This document shows, piece after piece, positions 1 to 9,072 of a stretch of DNA of 17,573 nt (position 1 is the stretch's first letter; every line of letters begins with the position of its first letter). The stretch spans positions 1-17,573 of the forward strand of contig JASWJB010000552.1 of NCBI GenBank assembly GCA_032433595.1, in the 5' to 3' direction. Below the pieces are notes generated by a model. The model was not told the origin of the DNA. It ran no database searches and saw only the letters and a program-made list of their open reading frames with translations. This DNA comes from Conoideocrella luteorostrata. Lineage: Eukaryota; Ascomycota; Sordariomycetes; Hypocreales; Clavicipitaceae. A program made the translations under genes and the position numbers.

Positions 1-19
1 CCCCCCCCCCCCCCCCCCC
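1..19. repeat. Poly-C homopolymer at the window edge
   Basis: Nineteen consecutive C residues begin the window, so the true length of the tract is unknown. It could be a natural C-tract, like the others nearby, or a contig or assembly edge. Confidence 0.8.
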
Positions 20-1241
20 TTGTTCCGTTCCGGGGGCGTTGGTATATAAAAAGAGATGGGAAAACCGACGAGCTTCACGCTTCACCACATGGTACCATAG
101 AGTTTCCCATACAACGCCCGCCGACGTGCACAAATATGTCCTCTGTTGCGAGCAGCACTCCATGCTCCGCTCTGGCGTAACTATCGTGCGTGCACATATC
201 GTGCAATGAGGTTCCCCTTCCCCCCCCGTCCTCCCCCCGTCCCTGTAAATCAATGCGCAGCTGTGGAATATTGTACGATTATCGTCCAGGGTGCCCAATA
301 TACCGCTAATCGTTGAGCCTCCCCCTCCCCCCCCTAACCCTACAATAGGATTTTCTCTGCTATAGTATCCTCTCTCCGTGCTGGTGTCTCCTCCATACGC
401 TAGAGTCAACCTGGGCAATACGACGTCAGCCTGTGCGATATTGGCCGCGGGATGTGCGGGTTGCGTGTGCCTGTGCGCGTGCGCGTGTGTTGGAGATGGT
501 GCTGTGTCCTCGGCTGTAGTCTGGCTCCTGCTCTTGCTCTTGCTCTTGCTCTTTCCTCGCTCGGCACACATGACAGACAAGACAAGCAAGGATCCCCTAA
601 CTGATCCCGTCCTAACTAGTACTTCGAACTAGGAACGCCCCATCGTATGAACTACTCCATATGTACGACGGGGGCGTGGAAATGCACGAAAGATGCATGT
701 CTGTGATGATGTAAATTGAACCGTGAACATCACCAAAATAGTCAGCTTGGCGATGCTACCCATGAAGAATGTGGCAAACAGGGATGTTCCCTCGCAAACT
801 ACAATACTGAGCATTATAGTACCACGGAATACTACTAGTACAATATCAAATCACCTGTCCCCTCCCTCCCTCCCCCCCCGGCCTGCCACTCCCCCGGTCG
901 TGATCGCCCTCCCGGCTTGCCCCTGTCAGAAGTTCTTCGCACACAGCATGACCCAGCATAAATTGCCAAATTGATTCGGCCAGACCGAAATGAGCATCTC
1001 TTTTCATGTGCCGGCGATGCGCAAACACCCCGAGGTACTCCGCAGACACACGAGAATAGCGACTTGGGTGGCTTTCCAGAACAAATGCTCCGTAACTGCG
1101 CTCGCCTAATCGCCGGAATGCAGCATTCAAGACGTAATAAGAATTGGTGATAATTCAGGTATTCACACGCTATTCATGCATGCCTTTGTTAGACTTGACA
1201 ATTAACATGGCATTGTGCGTACTGTGTAGTATTCAATATGC
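1..1241. other. Non-coding left flank, C-tract rich
   Basis: No gene is supportable here. The short open frames have no recognisable protein features and are mutually overlapping. The stretch opens inside a C homopolymer and carries further C-runs at about 211-245, 320-342 and 860-882. A TATA-like TATATAAAA lies at about 43-51, but no coding sequence that it could serve follows within the next kilobase. The last 250 bases presumably hold the 3' UTR of the minus-strand oxidoreductase, whose stop codon is at 1242-1244. Confidence 0.6.
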
Positions 1242-2643
1242 TTATTGATTCCCAGTGTTGAGCGGGCTCTTCGCATCATACACATCAGTAGTAATCAACT
1301 CGGGATACTCAACACCCCCTTGCTTAAGCGCCTCCTCCATCGTCTGCATAATCACCATGCTCTCCTCCCACGGCAGCGTCTCACTCTGCTTTTTGCCGTC
1401 CCGTACACATCTCGCACACTCGTCTGCTTCCCAGAACATGCCGTGACCCCAATTCCGCTTTTCGTCTTTGGGAATGGGGCAGTCCACGACTTCTACTTTG
1501 CCGTCGCCGTCCTTCTTGATGACGCTGTAGGATACCGGACGGAATGCCGGGTGAGGCACTTGGATTTCGCCTTTGGATCCTTGAATCCGGATGGCGGGGG
1601 CGGCAGTCGTGGTGCCATTGGGGCAGGTGCCGACGCGAATGGAAGTTGTGGCCACGCCGATAGTCTTATTACGAGGGAATTGGCAGATGATGCTGGTGTT
1701 CTCGTCAACTCCAGTGTGGTACTTGTTGATGGCGGCGAGAACCTTGGGAGATTCTTTGGAAGAGGCGGGTTGGAGGTGGTACAGGGTCTGGAAGACCCAG
1801 GTAAGAGCATAGATGCCGAGATCGAGCAGGGCACCGCCGGCAAGGTCTTTGTTGACCATACGGTTAGAGTCTGGGAAGGTGACCTTGTCATCGTCTTTGT
1901 CCGAGTTTTCGTTGAAAGAGAGGTCGGCTATTATGAACGAGAGTTAGCAAAGTATAACAAGAGGCTTACATGACTGCGTAGAACCCAAAAAATGAGGGCA
2001 TTGACATGGTCAAGAATTCCGAGAAAAAGCCAACATCTCATCCCAAATATCGGGGAAACGCTTACCCATTGTTCTGTACACCGTTCCAATCTCCCCTGAC
2101 GCAATCAACTCTCTTACTTTGATACTCAACGGGAAGTACCTCGTCCAAACTGCCTCCATAAAAAACACATTCTTCTCCTTAGCCTTCTCGACCAATTTCT
2201 TAGCCTGCGACGCAGTCACAGTAAGCGCCTTCTCGCACAACACATTCTTGCCAGCCTCCAGTGCCAGCATCGCATTCTGGAAGTGATGGCTGTGAGGGGT
2301 AGCAACATAGATGATGCTGACGTTGGAGTCTGCCACCAGCTCACCGTAGGAGCCGTAAGTCTTGGCCGACGAAGGACCGTCGATCTTCTTAATAAACGCA
2401 GCAGCACGGTCGGCAGAGGTGGAGGACGATACGGCGACGATTTCGTGGCGGACGTCGTGGACATCCCTAGATGTGGGGTCCGTTAGGAGGTCTTTGCAGA
2501 ATGCTGGTGGATAAAGTCAGTCGGTGATGTCCTCCGTCAGGTGTTGACGACGAGATGTGGGAAATATGGCAAGTCCTACTCTCTGCAATGCCTCCGGTGG
2601 CCATGATGCCCCATTTGATGGTGTATGGAGAGCCGGATGCCAT
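1242..2643 (-). CDS. Dihydrodiol / D-xylose dehydrogenase-like NAD(P) oxidoreductase (Gfo/Idh/MocA family)
   Basis: Three exons: 2643-2580, 2503-2066 and 1927-1242, giving 395 aa. Intron 1 (2579-2504, 76 nt) and intron 2 (2065-1928, 138 nt, branch-like GCTAAC) were placed because joining there restores one continuous family-like protein. The N-terminus has the Rossmann nucleotide-binding turn (GIMATGGIAET, residues 12-22). An EKA at 112-114 sits where the family has EKP, with Lys113 the expected conserved lysine. GGALLDLGIY at 198-207 matches the C-terminal-domain segment that carries the catalytic tyrosine of dimeric dihydrodiol dehydrogenases (Tyr207 here). Family members oxidise trans-dihydrodiols or D-xylose, or reduce dicarbonyls, with NADP; the substrate cannot be read from sequence. 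No signal peptide, so probably cytosolic. The start ATG is the only one that precedes the Rossmann motif. It is divergent from the aldo-keto reductase gene. Confidence 0.9.
1928..2065 (-). other. Intron 2 of the oxidoreductase gene, with an internal second donor and acceptor
   Basis: The main donor is GTAAGC after ...ACA ATG G and the acceptor is ATAATAG before CC GAC CTC. Together they give the continuous reading VYRTMADLSF. Inside the intron a second acceptor (TACGCAG, ending at 1974) is followed four bases later by a second donor (GTAAGC from 1969). The intron could therefore be removed in one step or in two. A four-base internal exon would break the frame. Confidence 0.8.
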
Positions 2644-3517
2644 TTTGCCGGTGCTTACGCCTTTTGGTGTGATGAGAGCGGTATGCTTTTGAGGGCGAGG
2701 ATTAATGAGAACAGCGATGATATATGATGATAGTAGTGATGAAGATAAGACGACGGTGGTAGTGGTTGGTGACTCGAGAGGATGCAGTGGCTTTTATTAT
2801 CCCACTGACCAGCGTCTAGTTAGTAGCCTAATGTTCTCCGTATGAGGTAACACGATACCAATGGGGTGCGTGGAGGAGTGAGATATGGAGCTATGCAGAG
2901 TTGAAGCTATAGGCGGCCCAATTGGCAAAGCTCTTGAACAGCTAACGCTACGTTGAATCCAGATAGCGGGGCAGGTTTCGTTTAGTTCCAGACGAACCTG
3001 GTGGAAGACAGCAGCAAAATTGAGGGGTGGCGGGGTAAACTAGATAAAAGGCAGACGTCATCCCCATCAGCCCGCTTAATCACTTCAACGTTACAATGCC
3101 TCAGTGCCCGATGGAAGCTGCGAGTGGAATCGTCATGAAAGCAACCTTCCGCATTTCCACGGTTTTCTGGAGTTAAGAAACTAACTCCTTGTTGCGGTCG
3201 TTCCCCAAAGGCGGAGGAGCAAGAACGCTAAACAAAACTGCCGATGCGTCTTGGTCGTTTGGCCGTTACTCAGAACCGCTCAAGTAGCCCATGATTGATA
3301 TTCTGGATGAAGATACGGAGTACTGACGCCATGTCCACGTCCCCTTCCAGGAGTGACGCGCCCTTCATCCAATCATGTAATCGTTGTGAACCGCCCTGAG
3401 TTTTACTGTCCCGCACATACTGAAGCCACCAAATTTGCCTCGCCCCAACAGCCGCATCGTTTTCTTTGCCAACTACTCCTTCGTGCCCAGTCAATCTGCC
3501 ATTATATTACCAAAATC
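2644..3517. promoter_or_regulatory. Shared divergent promoter region between two oxidoreductase genes
   Basis: These 874 bases separate two start codons that point outward and contain no convincing ORF. Candidate sites seen directly are a palindromic CCAATTGG at 2918-2925 and plain CCAAT boxes at 2858-2862 and 3369-3373. The last lies about 145 bases before the aldo-keto reductase ATG. GCGGGG hexamers at 2966-2971 and 3030-3035 match the CreA consensus SYGGRG, and TACGGAG-type motifs lie at 2836-2842 and 3314-3324. CCAAT boxes bind the Hap complex and CreA mediates carbon repression in ascomycetes. Whether any of these sites act here is inference. Confidence 0.5.
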
Positions 3518-4512
3518 ATGGCCCAGGTTACCATAGGATCACCGGTCTCCCGCCTGGCCAAAGAGCTGACCCTAGCCGGGTCGGCCGCAACAATGATGCC
3601 CAAGCTGGTTTACGGCACCGCTTGGAAGAGGGAAAGAACTGCAGATCTAGTATATGCAGCTCTGAAGGCTGGCTTTCGCGGCATTGATACTGCCGCTCAA
3701 CCTAAACACTACGATGAGCACGGCGTCGCCGCTGGCATGAAGCGCGCCGTTGCTGAGGGCATCATCAAACGCCAGGATGTCTTTGTACAGCATGCCAATT
3801 ATTTGTGTGATCCTGACAACGCGTCTGAGGCTAACCGTGAGACTGATAGGTTCAAACAAAATTCACAGCCCCAGACGGGCAGAATCACCTGGCGCCATAC
3901 GACCTTGATGCACCTCTCGCTCACAAGATTCACCAGTCGGTCCAGTCATCGCTCCAAAACTTTACCATTGATGGGCAAGAGCCGTACCTTGACAGCCTGG
4001 TGCTTCATTCACCCATGGACACCCTTCAAGATACCATGACGGTGTGGAAGATTCTCGAATCATACACACCGCACAAAATTCACAATCTGGGCATATCCAA
4101 CACAACCCTCCAAGTCGTGGAGGTTCTGTACGGTAATATGGCTGTCAAACCGTCTGTAGTTCAGAATCGCTTTTACGATGGCACCCAGTGGGAGGTCGAT
4201 ATCAGGGCTTATTGTCGCGAGAAGGGAATCGTGTTCCAGTCCTTTTGGACTTTAACCTCTAATCCCCAACTGGTGAAGAGCCAGCCTGTAAAGCTGGTCT
4301 CCCAGAAAGCTGGCGTCAAGGTGCCTGCCGCCTACTATGCTCTGGTAGTTGGATTGGAAGGCCTGACTGTCCTTGACGGAACCACGAAGGAATTGCATAT
4401 GAGAGAGGACTTGGAAGGGTTGGAAAAGGTCGGGGTGTGGGCTGAGGGGCCCGGCGCATCGGACTGGGCATCAGCATTGGCTGGCTTCAAGGAGTTGATC
4501 GGTGACGAATAA
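3518..4512 (+). CDS. Aldo-keto reductase (AKR superfamily)
   Basis: Two exons, 3518-3784 and 3850-4512, give 309 aa. The 65-nt intron (GTACAG...CTGATAG, with GCTAAC inside) was chosen because it joins ...QDVF to VQTKFTAPDGQ, restoring the family signature; reading straight through gives a frameshifted tail. The catalytic tetrad is complete: Asp57 in GFRGIDTA, Tyr65 in QPKHYDE, Lys93 in QTKF and His142 in LVLHSP. LGISN at about 172-176 and FQSFWTLTSN further on match later (beta/alpha)8-barrel strands. The QPKHY variant is typical of a fungal and plant AKR branch distinct from classical xylose reductase. The enzyme would reduce aldehydes or ketones with NAD(P)H in the cytosol; the substrate is unknown. 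ATG 3518 is the first ATG in its open frame and has an A at -3 (AATCATGG context). Confidence 0.88.
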
Positions 4513-5017
4513 CATGTCCGGGTCATGAAAAGAGGCGCATTCTATGAGACTCGAGAGTCTGTTCATTGGCAAAAGCATAACTGTCACAGTAGCAGTTGAT
4601 TCAGACGCCTGAACCAGTTTGCCTGCATACCTAATGCATTTATATCGGCAGGTGCTGATTTGCCTTCTGGGAAGGAGACACGCGTGAAACGTACGTTCAT
4701 ACAAGGTCTGCTTGCTGTTTGTTCAAGGCTACAGTATTCTATAAACCATCACAGCATCCATAGAACCAAAGATCGCACGTGTACTCCTTCAACTTTCGAA
4801 ATTTTCAAAATCCCCTCTGCCGGCCGGCGTATATCTTTACCTGTAGCAACGGTACCGCAGCCGAAGACCAAAAAACCCTCACGTTCATTATTATCGCGAA
4901 CATTTGCAGCCAGCAAACCTGCACGGTCTTATCCACAACAGTCTTCTCGAAAAGTGAACAACAGGCCAGGTGTCACAAAGATTGGTCTTGTGATTCAGTC
5001 GTGTCCAGGTGCCCACT
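4513..5017. promoter_or_regulatory. Intergenic region upstream of the orphan gene
   Basis: These 505 bases hold the 3' UTR of the aldo-keto reductase and the upstream region of the next gene on the same strand. TATAAA at 4740-4745 lies about 275 bases before the proposed ATG and is a possible core promoter. An open frame from about 4660 to 5049 is basic but has no recognisable features, and I do not call it. Confidence 0.4.
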
Positions 5018-5935
5018 ATGAAAGACGAAGACGTTCATCACGGTTATGAGACACGGGCAAGTGAGTTCATCTTTGCTTGCCCAGATTTTATTTTGCGTTT
5101 CTCTCCGGTTTGATGTTTTGACAATCTATTAGGTCTCCAGAAATTGTTGTCCATGATGGACAGGATAGATGCGGAGTCCCCCAGTTCTGTTCCTCCGTCA
5201 GGGCCAGCAAACCCGCCGTTCCCCGAAAGAGTTGATCACGACACTACAACCAGCCATGCTACATCGTCTGCCAGTAGTGTTTTCTCTGATCACATCCCTG
5301 GGCCCGCCACAAGCACTCCGACCACAAGCACTCCGACCACAAGCACTCCGGCCACTAGCACTCCGACCACTAGCACTCCGACCACTAGCACTCCGACCAC
5401 TAGTCCTTTGATCACGGGTCTTTTGACTACGAGTCCTTCCGTCAGACGTCCTACGAAACAGATGGAGGGTCAAAACGCCTTGCTGTCAATGCCTGCTCCA
5501 CATTCCTACCCGTTCGAGGTTGGCCATACACTATCCCCAAAAGCAGCCGGAAAGCAAAAGAAAGCCGTCAGCGTTCCTGCAGGAGGTGATGACCTCTTAG
5601 GCCCATATGTGCGAGAGCTCAGCCCCTCGAACCGGGAAGAGCTGGGAAATAGGGCAAACGCTCTTCGACGAGAGGACGGCACGGTGTGTCCTTTGAAGAT
5701 GGCAAACCTCTTCTTGGCTACAAGCACGCTCCGAAGCGTCGCGTGGCCAGATCTTGTGGACGGAGAGACGGCGATCAAGAAGATGCGCACTGACGGGCAT
5801 CTCGATGCATATCGAGCTTATGAGCTTCAAAAGCAAGAAGAAGCCGAGAACCGAGAGAGAGAGAAGAGACGGCTTGCAAACAAGCGTAAATACGGCCTGG
5901 TAAGGAACAAGGAGCCCAAAGGGTCGGAGACCTAG
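5018..5935 (+). CDS. Hypothetical protein with TSTPT repeats and charged C-terminal helix
   Basis: I do not recognise this protein. The proposed model has exon 1 at 5018-5060, a 72-nt intron (5061-5132, GTGAGT...ATTAG) and exon 2 at 5133-5935, giving 281 aa. An in-frame TGA lies just upstream of ATG 5018. A single-exon start at ATG 5144 is the conservative alternative (263 aa). Residues about 25-120 are Ser/Thr/Pro-rich and contain six exact TSTPT-type repeats, so probably disordered. A more ordered-looking stretch follows (about 165-235, with GPYVRELSPSNREEL and a Trp-containing VAWPDLVDGE). The C-terminus is a strongly charged predicted helix (QKQEEAENREREKRRLANKRK) that could be a coiled coil or a nuclear localisation signal. 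No signal peptide or membrane segment. It is convergent with deoxyhypusine synthase, whose stop codon is 258 bases away. Confidence 0.55.
5061..5132 (+). other. Predicted intron 1 of the orphan gene
   Basis: The consensus donor GTGAGT follows ...ACA CGG GCA A, and the acceptor TCTATTAG precedes GT CTC CAG. The join gives RASLQKLLSMM without a frame break. The donor is good, but no strong CTAAC branch site is visible, so the intron is probable rather than certain. Confidence 0.5.
5309..5398 (+). repeat. 15-bp tandem repeat, six copies, in coding sequence
   Basis: Six contiguous 15-base units of the form ACNAGCACTCCGRCC encode TSTPT (one copy TSTPA). The first three copies use ACA and the last three ACT as first codon, and copy three has G for A in the last codon. 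The unit is a multiple of three, so gain or loss of copies keeps the frame. Degenerate continuation follows in TTSPLITGLLTTSP. Confidence 0.92.
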
Positions 5936-6193
5936 ATCGCCCTTTAGAGCGACAAGAGTTGTCAATGCAGGCGCTTTTTGGATGCCAACCAACCGGCCAC
6001 GATCATTCCTCGCGCAACAAGGTTGTGCCTTCCGTCCGAGCCGAAATATGACCAGTTGGAAAGTAGCATTTTCTGGAATAAAGGGTTGGCGATGAGCGAA
6101 ACAGGCACAACCCGGAACAACATCATGTGCTTTCCCATAGGAGAGAACTATGGTGCCGTGCCCCTGTGTGTATGTGGCTTTGTTTTCGATTTC

Positions 6194-7397
6194 TTAGATA
6201 TCCTTAGCAAATGTGTTGGCAACAATAAAAGGGAAACACGCGGTCGCCTCCATGTAAACCTGCATAGCAATTAGTCTTTGGAACATGGATTGTCATCTTT
6301 ACGTAGCTGAGGCTTACCTTGACATTGTCTGCCCCCATTTTGATCTTGCCCCATGAGACAGCTTCGTCGGGTCGAGCTCCAGCATCGCTACCATCAAACT
6401 CTTGTGCAGTATTGATATATACGGCAGACTCAGCGCCGTTTCTCATCAGACAAGCATTGGCAATGTGGTGCTTTACAACACCGCCTCCCAAAATAATCAT
6501 ACCTGCCCTCTTGGCCCTGACGGAAATCGTGTTGATCCTTCTGATATCCTCCACAATATCAATCTTCAGCTGCTGCGGCGACGATTTAAAGGTATGGAAG
6601 TAAAGCATGTCCCCCAAACTCCCATCCGTCAAAGCCGGACAGAAAACAGGAATATCATTCTTCCAAGCCCAATAATACACGGACCTCTCATCATTGATCT
6701 CCTTGCCAAGCCGATGAATCACCTTGGAAGGTGTCCAGTTGATCTCCTCCTCCGTCCCCTTGCTGGCCTCTTGCTCCTCAAGCATCTTGTCGAGGATAGG
6801 GACTACCCAGTCCTCAAAGGCGCAGTAGTTTGCGTTGGGGACGACAAGGTTTCCGATCCTGTTAAGACCTTTTTTGCGGAGATCCGCGCCGTTAGCGCTA
6901 AACGAGCCCATGTACGTGGTGCCGAGGCATTTGATGAAGTCTTCCTCAATGCCACCGGCTGTGGTGACGATGGCGGAGATGTGTTTGTGCTCGGCGAGCC
7001 AGCGGAAGGTGCCGCGCAGGCCGGACGAGATGAGATTGGAGGTGTAGCCCAGGAAGATGGTTGTTTTGGCGTCAGTTTCCGGATCTTTCCAATCTCTCTG
7101 TTCGGGGGAGTTAGCTGTATTTCTACAAGATGAGGAAGGGGAACGAAAAGAAAGATTAGGGGAGGGGAGCTTAGGTGTTACCATATCATTGATGATGCGG
7201 ATGGCTTCTGCTGTGGATGAGGCCTGGAAGCCCATGTGGCGCATGCCGAGATAGAGGTCCTGGGCGGTAATTGGGCCTTTGAGCTTGTTGAAGTCGAGCT
7301 CCTCCACGGGTTGCGCGTCCGAGGGCATGGCGTCCGAGGGCTTCAGCACCGCGGAGGTGGCTTGTGGCGGGGCAGCATCGTGGTGGTTGGATGCCAT
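6194..7397 (-). CDS. DYS1: Deoxyhypusine synthase
   Basis: Three exons, 7397-7182, 7097-6318 and 6259-6194, give 353 aa, the normal fungal length. The enzyme transfers the aminobutyl group of spermidine to one lysine of eIF5A, with NAD, as the first step of hypusine formation; it is a cytosolic homotetramer and essential in fungi. Family blocks are plain: [83 protein letters not shown]. The catalytic lysine of the SWGKI block is Lys323. Intron 1 (84 nt) and intron 2 (58 nt, GTAAGC...TGCAG) were set by family continuity: ...[12 protein letters not shown] and ...[22 protein letters not shown]. The unspliced frame is misleadingly long because intron 1 has no stop, and it gives a wrong C-terminus beyond intron 2. 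The start has the strong context CACCATGGC. Gene symbol follows the yeast name. Confidence 0.97.
7098..7181 (-). other. Intron 1 of deoxyhypusine synthase, stop-free and a multiple of three
   Basis: It runs from donor GTAACA to acceptor GAACAG with GCTAAC as branch site. Its 84 nt contain no in-frame stop, so retention would insert 28 residues after Met72 without breaking the protein. The inserted reading has no similarity to the family, which supports its being an intron. Confidence 0.9.
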
Positions 7398-7642
7398 GGT
7401 GAATTGAAGATGAAGGAGCTAACGGTATTATATGAGAGATTTGAGAAAATTTTTAGCGCAGGAATGAGTGCGATTGGACATGTGAGAGTTTGTATAATGC
7501 TGTGAGAGTCTCTACGTGGATGCAGCTGGGGTGAGTCTTGAATTTTCGCCAGGGTCCACATGGTTGGATGGATGGGCGTCTACGTTCTCTGCGTCGGCCT
7601 GAGCCGCGGTGGTGGATTTAGCACTGCTGGTAGTTAGTTAAC

Positions 7643-7757
7643 TACGGAGTACTAGATACGGAGTCGTTCTGGGATGCTCCGTACTTGAATAAAGCAAGGT
7701 CCGGGATGAAATGTCGCGTCCTGAAGTGGTTTCCCCACTAACTAGCTATTACGGAGT
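7643..7757. repeat. Cluster of four TACGGAG / CTCCGTA motifs
   Basis: TACGGAGTACT at 7643-7653, TACGGAGT at 7657-7664, CTCCGTA at 7677-7683 and TACGGAGT at 7750-7757 fall within 115 bases upstream of DYS1. The identical 11-mer TACGGAGTACT also occurs at 3314-3324, and CTCCGTA at 1088-1094 and 2836-2842. The function is unknown to me. Confidence 0.7.
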
Positions 7758-8306
7758 GACTATAACTAGGCTGGGAACCGAAGGAGCTTCGTAGAATGTG
7801 CCGATGGTCGTCAGGTGCAGTGTTTGATAGTGGCATCAACCGCAAGGCAGCTCGCTCCTGCACGACTCTACATGTTGAAATTCAAGCCGGTTTTCGACCT
7901 AGATTCGAGCATGTGAGTCCATCCTGAGTGGAATTGTCGTGCCGGAGCGTGTCCTGCCCGTCCTGGATGCCTTCGATGCCTTCGATGCCGTCAACGCTAC
8001 ATCAGTCCTTTCCTTGCACGACCACCCATCGTCTAGCACTCTGCTCCGCAGGTGTCTCTCGACATGGCTATTTCGTGTGTTCCCGTGCAACTTTTGCGCT
8101 TGGCTTGGCCTGTGCTTTCGATGTCGAGTGGACATGAGGTGCCCACGTCAGGACTCGGGCGGCAGCACGTTTCACCTTCTTGAAGCAAAGCAAATAGCGG
8201 TGCATGCCGTTCATTGTGCCCCGACCGGACCTCCCTCCCTCCCTTGACCCCTTTTGGGGTTTGTAGGCCTTGCACTCTGTCTGATATGGGCTCGGAGTGG
8301 TGTGGT

Positions 8307-8322
8307 GACAGACAGACAGACA
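8307..8322 (+). repeat. (GACA)4 microsatellite
   Basis: Four perfect tetranucleotide copies lie in the intergenic region. Confidence 0.9.
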
Positions 8323-8445
8323 GAATGAGCTTTGCAGCTTTCAGGCGGAATGCGCTCCGCCAGCGACTAACTACAGGCCAATCAAACTCGGAGCAAACCT
8401 CCACTAGCTAGTTGGGTACGTACTTACCACGCAGGCTTCTCACGG

Positions 8446-8475
8446 CAGTCCGGTCATCAGTCCGGTCATCAGCCC
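8446..8475 (+). repeat. 12-bp tandem repeat, about 2.5 copies
   Basis: CAGTCCGGTCAT is repeated exactly at 8446-8457 and 8458-8469, followed by a degenerate CAGCCCGG. It is non-coding. Confidence 0.85.
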
Positions 8476-9052
8476 GGCGGCTCTTTCGTGCTCCTGTTCA
8501 TGTACATATATCCATCCGCGTGTCCTCCGCACTATAGCTTGGCCGGTATGCCCAACTCCAACCGGTCGCTGGAGCATCCAAAGGCCATCTTCATCCGCAC
8601 GCGCCTGTGCAGGGGTTCGGTGCTGCTGTCTCGCACTTGCAATGCAGGTCTGGCCCCAGCGGAAGTTTGGAGTTCGGACCTGGACCGTTAAGGTGGCGCT
8701 GCGATGCAGACGCACATCGGCCGTTGCACAAAAAGGACGGTCCCAAGGCCTAAATCCTTAATCCCACGGCTTGCTCCCCGCATAGCCCCGTCGTAGAGCC
8801 TATCAGAGCCCGGAGCATGGAGCACAGAGTACGACGCACGAAGCACATTGCTTAAAATAGTCTGTAATGTGCCCTATCGCGGCTGGAGAAACGTCTTGAC
8901 GGCAAGCAAAACTCGGTGGAAGGCCAAGCTGACTTGCCAGCCCGGCTCGTGTCGACAGCTGCTCCATGCGCCGCTGGCCAGCTGTGCCGTGATTGAAATG
9001 AACAGCCAACCAGGTTCCTCTCGCAAATCTGGGTCATCCATCTGTCCTCCGA

Positions 9053-9072
9053 TCCATCCATCCATCCATCCA
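9053..9072 (+). repeat. (CCAT)n microsatellite
   Basis: About five tandem CCAT units lie in the region upstream of the SNT1-like gene. Confidence 0.85.

Noticed and set aside
378..632. 84-codon frame with an LLLLLLLLL run
   Set aside because: The leucine run comes from a CTCTTG repeat. There is no convincing start context and no family features.
611..633. Short imperfect palindrome around CTAGTACTTCGAACTAG
   Set aside because: The arms are only five bases plus flanks, with no associated gene end or second copy. It is compatible with chance.
1245..1973. 242-codon plus-strand open frame opposite the dehydrogenase
   Set aside because: It lies entirely antisense to the well-supported third exon of the dehydrogenase, has no recognisable features and is explained by that exon's codon bias.
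3353..3517. N-terminal extension of the aldo-keto reductase frame
   Set aside because: The open frame extends upstream but only from a GTG, with no ATG before 3518. The extra residues do not resemble the family.
4660..5049. 129-codon open frame upstream of the orphan gene
   Set aside because: It is basic and compositionally plain. It overlaps the proposed first exon of the orphan gene in a different frame, and no splice join links it convincingly to that gene. It is kept as unlikely rather than impossible.
6402..7133. 243-codon plus-strand open frame opposite deoxyhypusine synthase
   Set aside because: It is a shadow of a strongly conserved minus-strand gene, with no family signature of its own.
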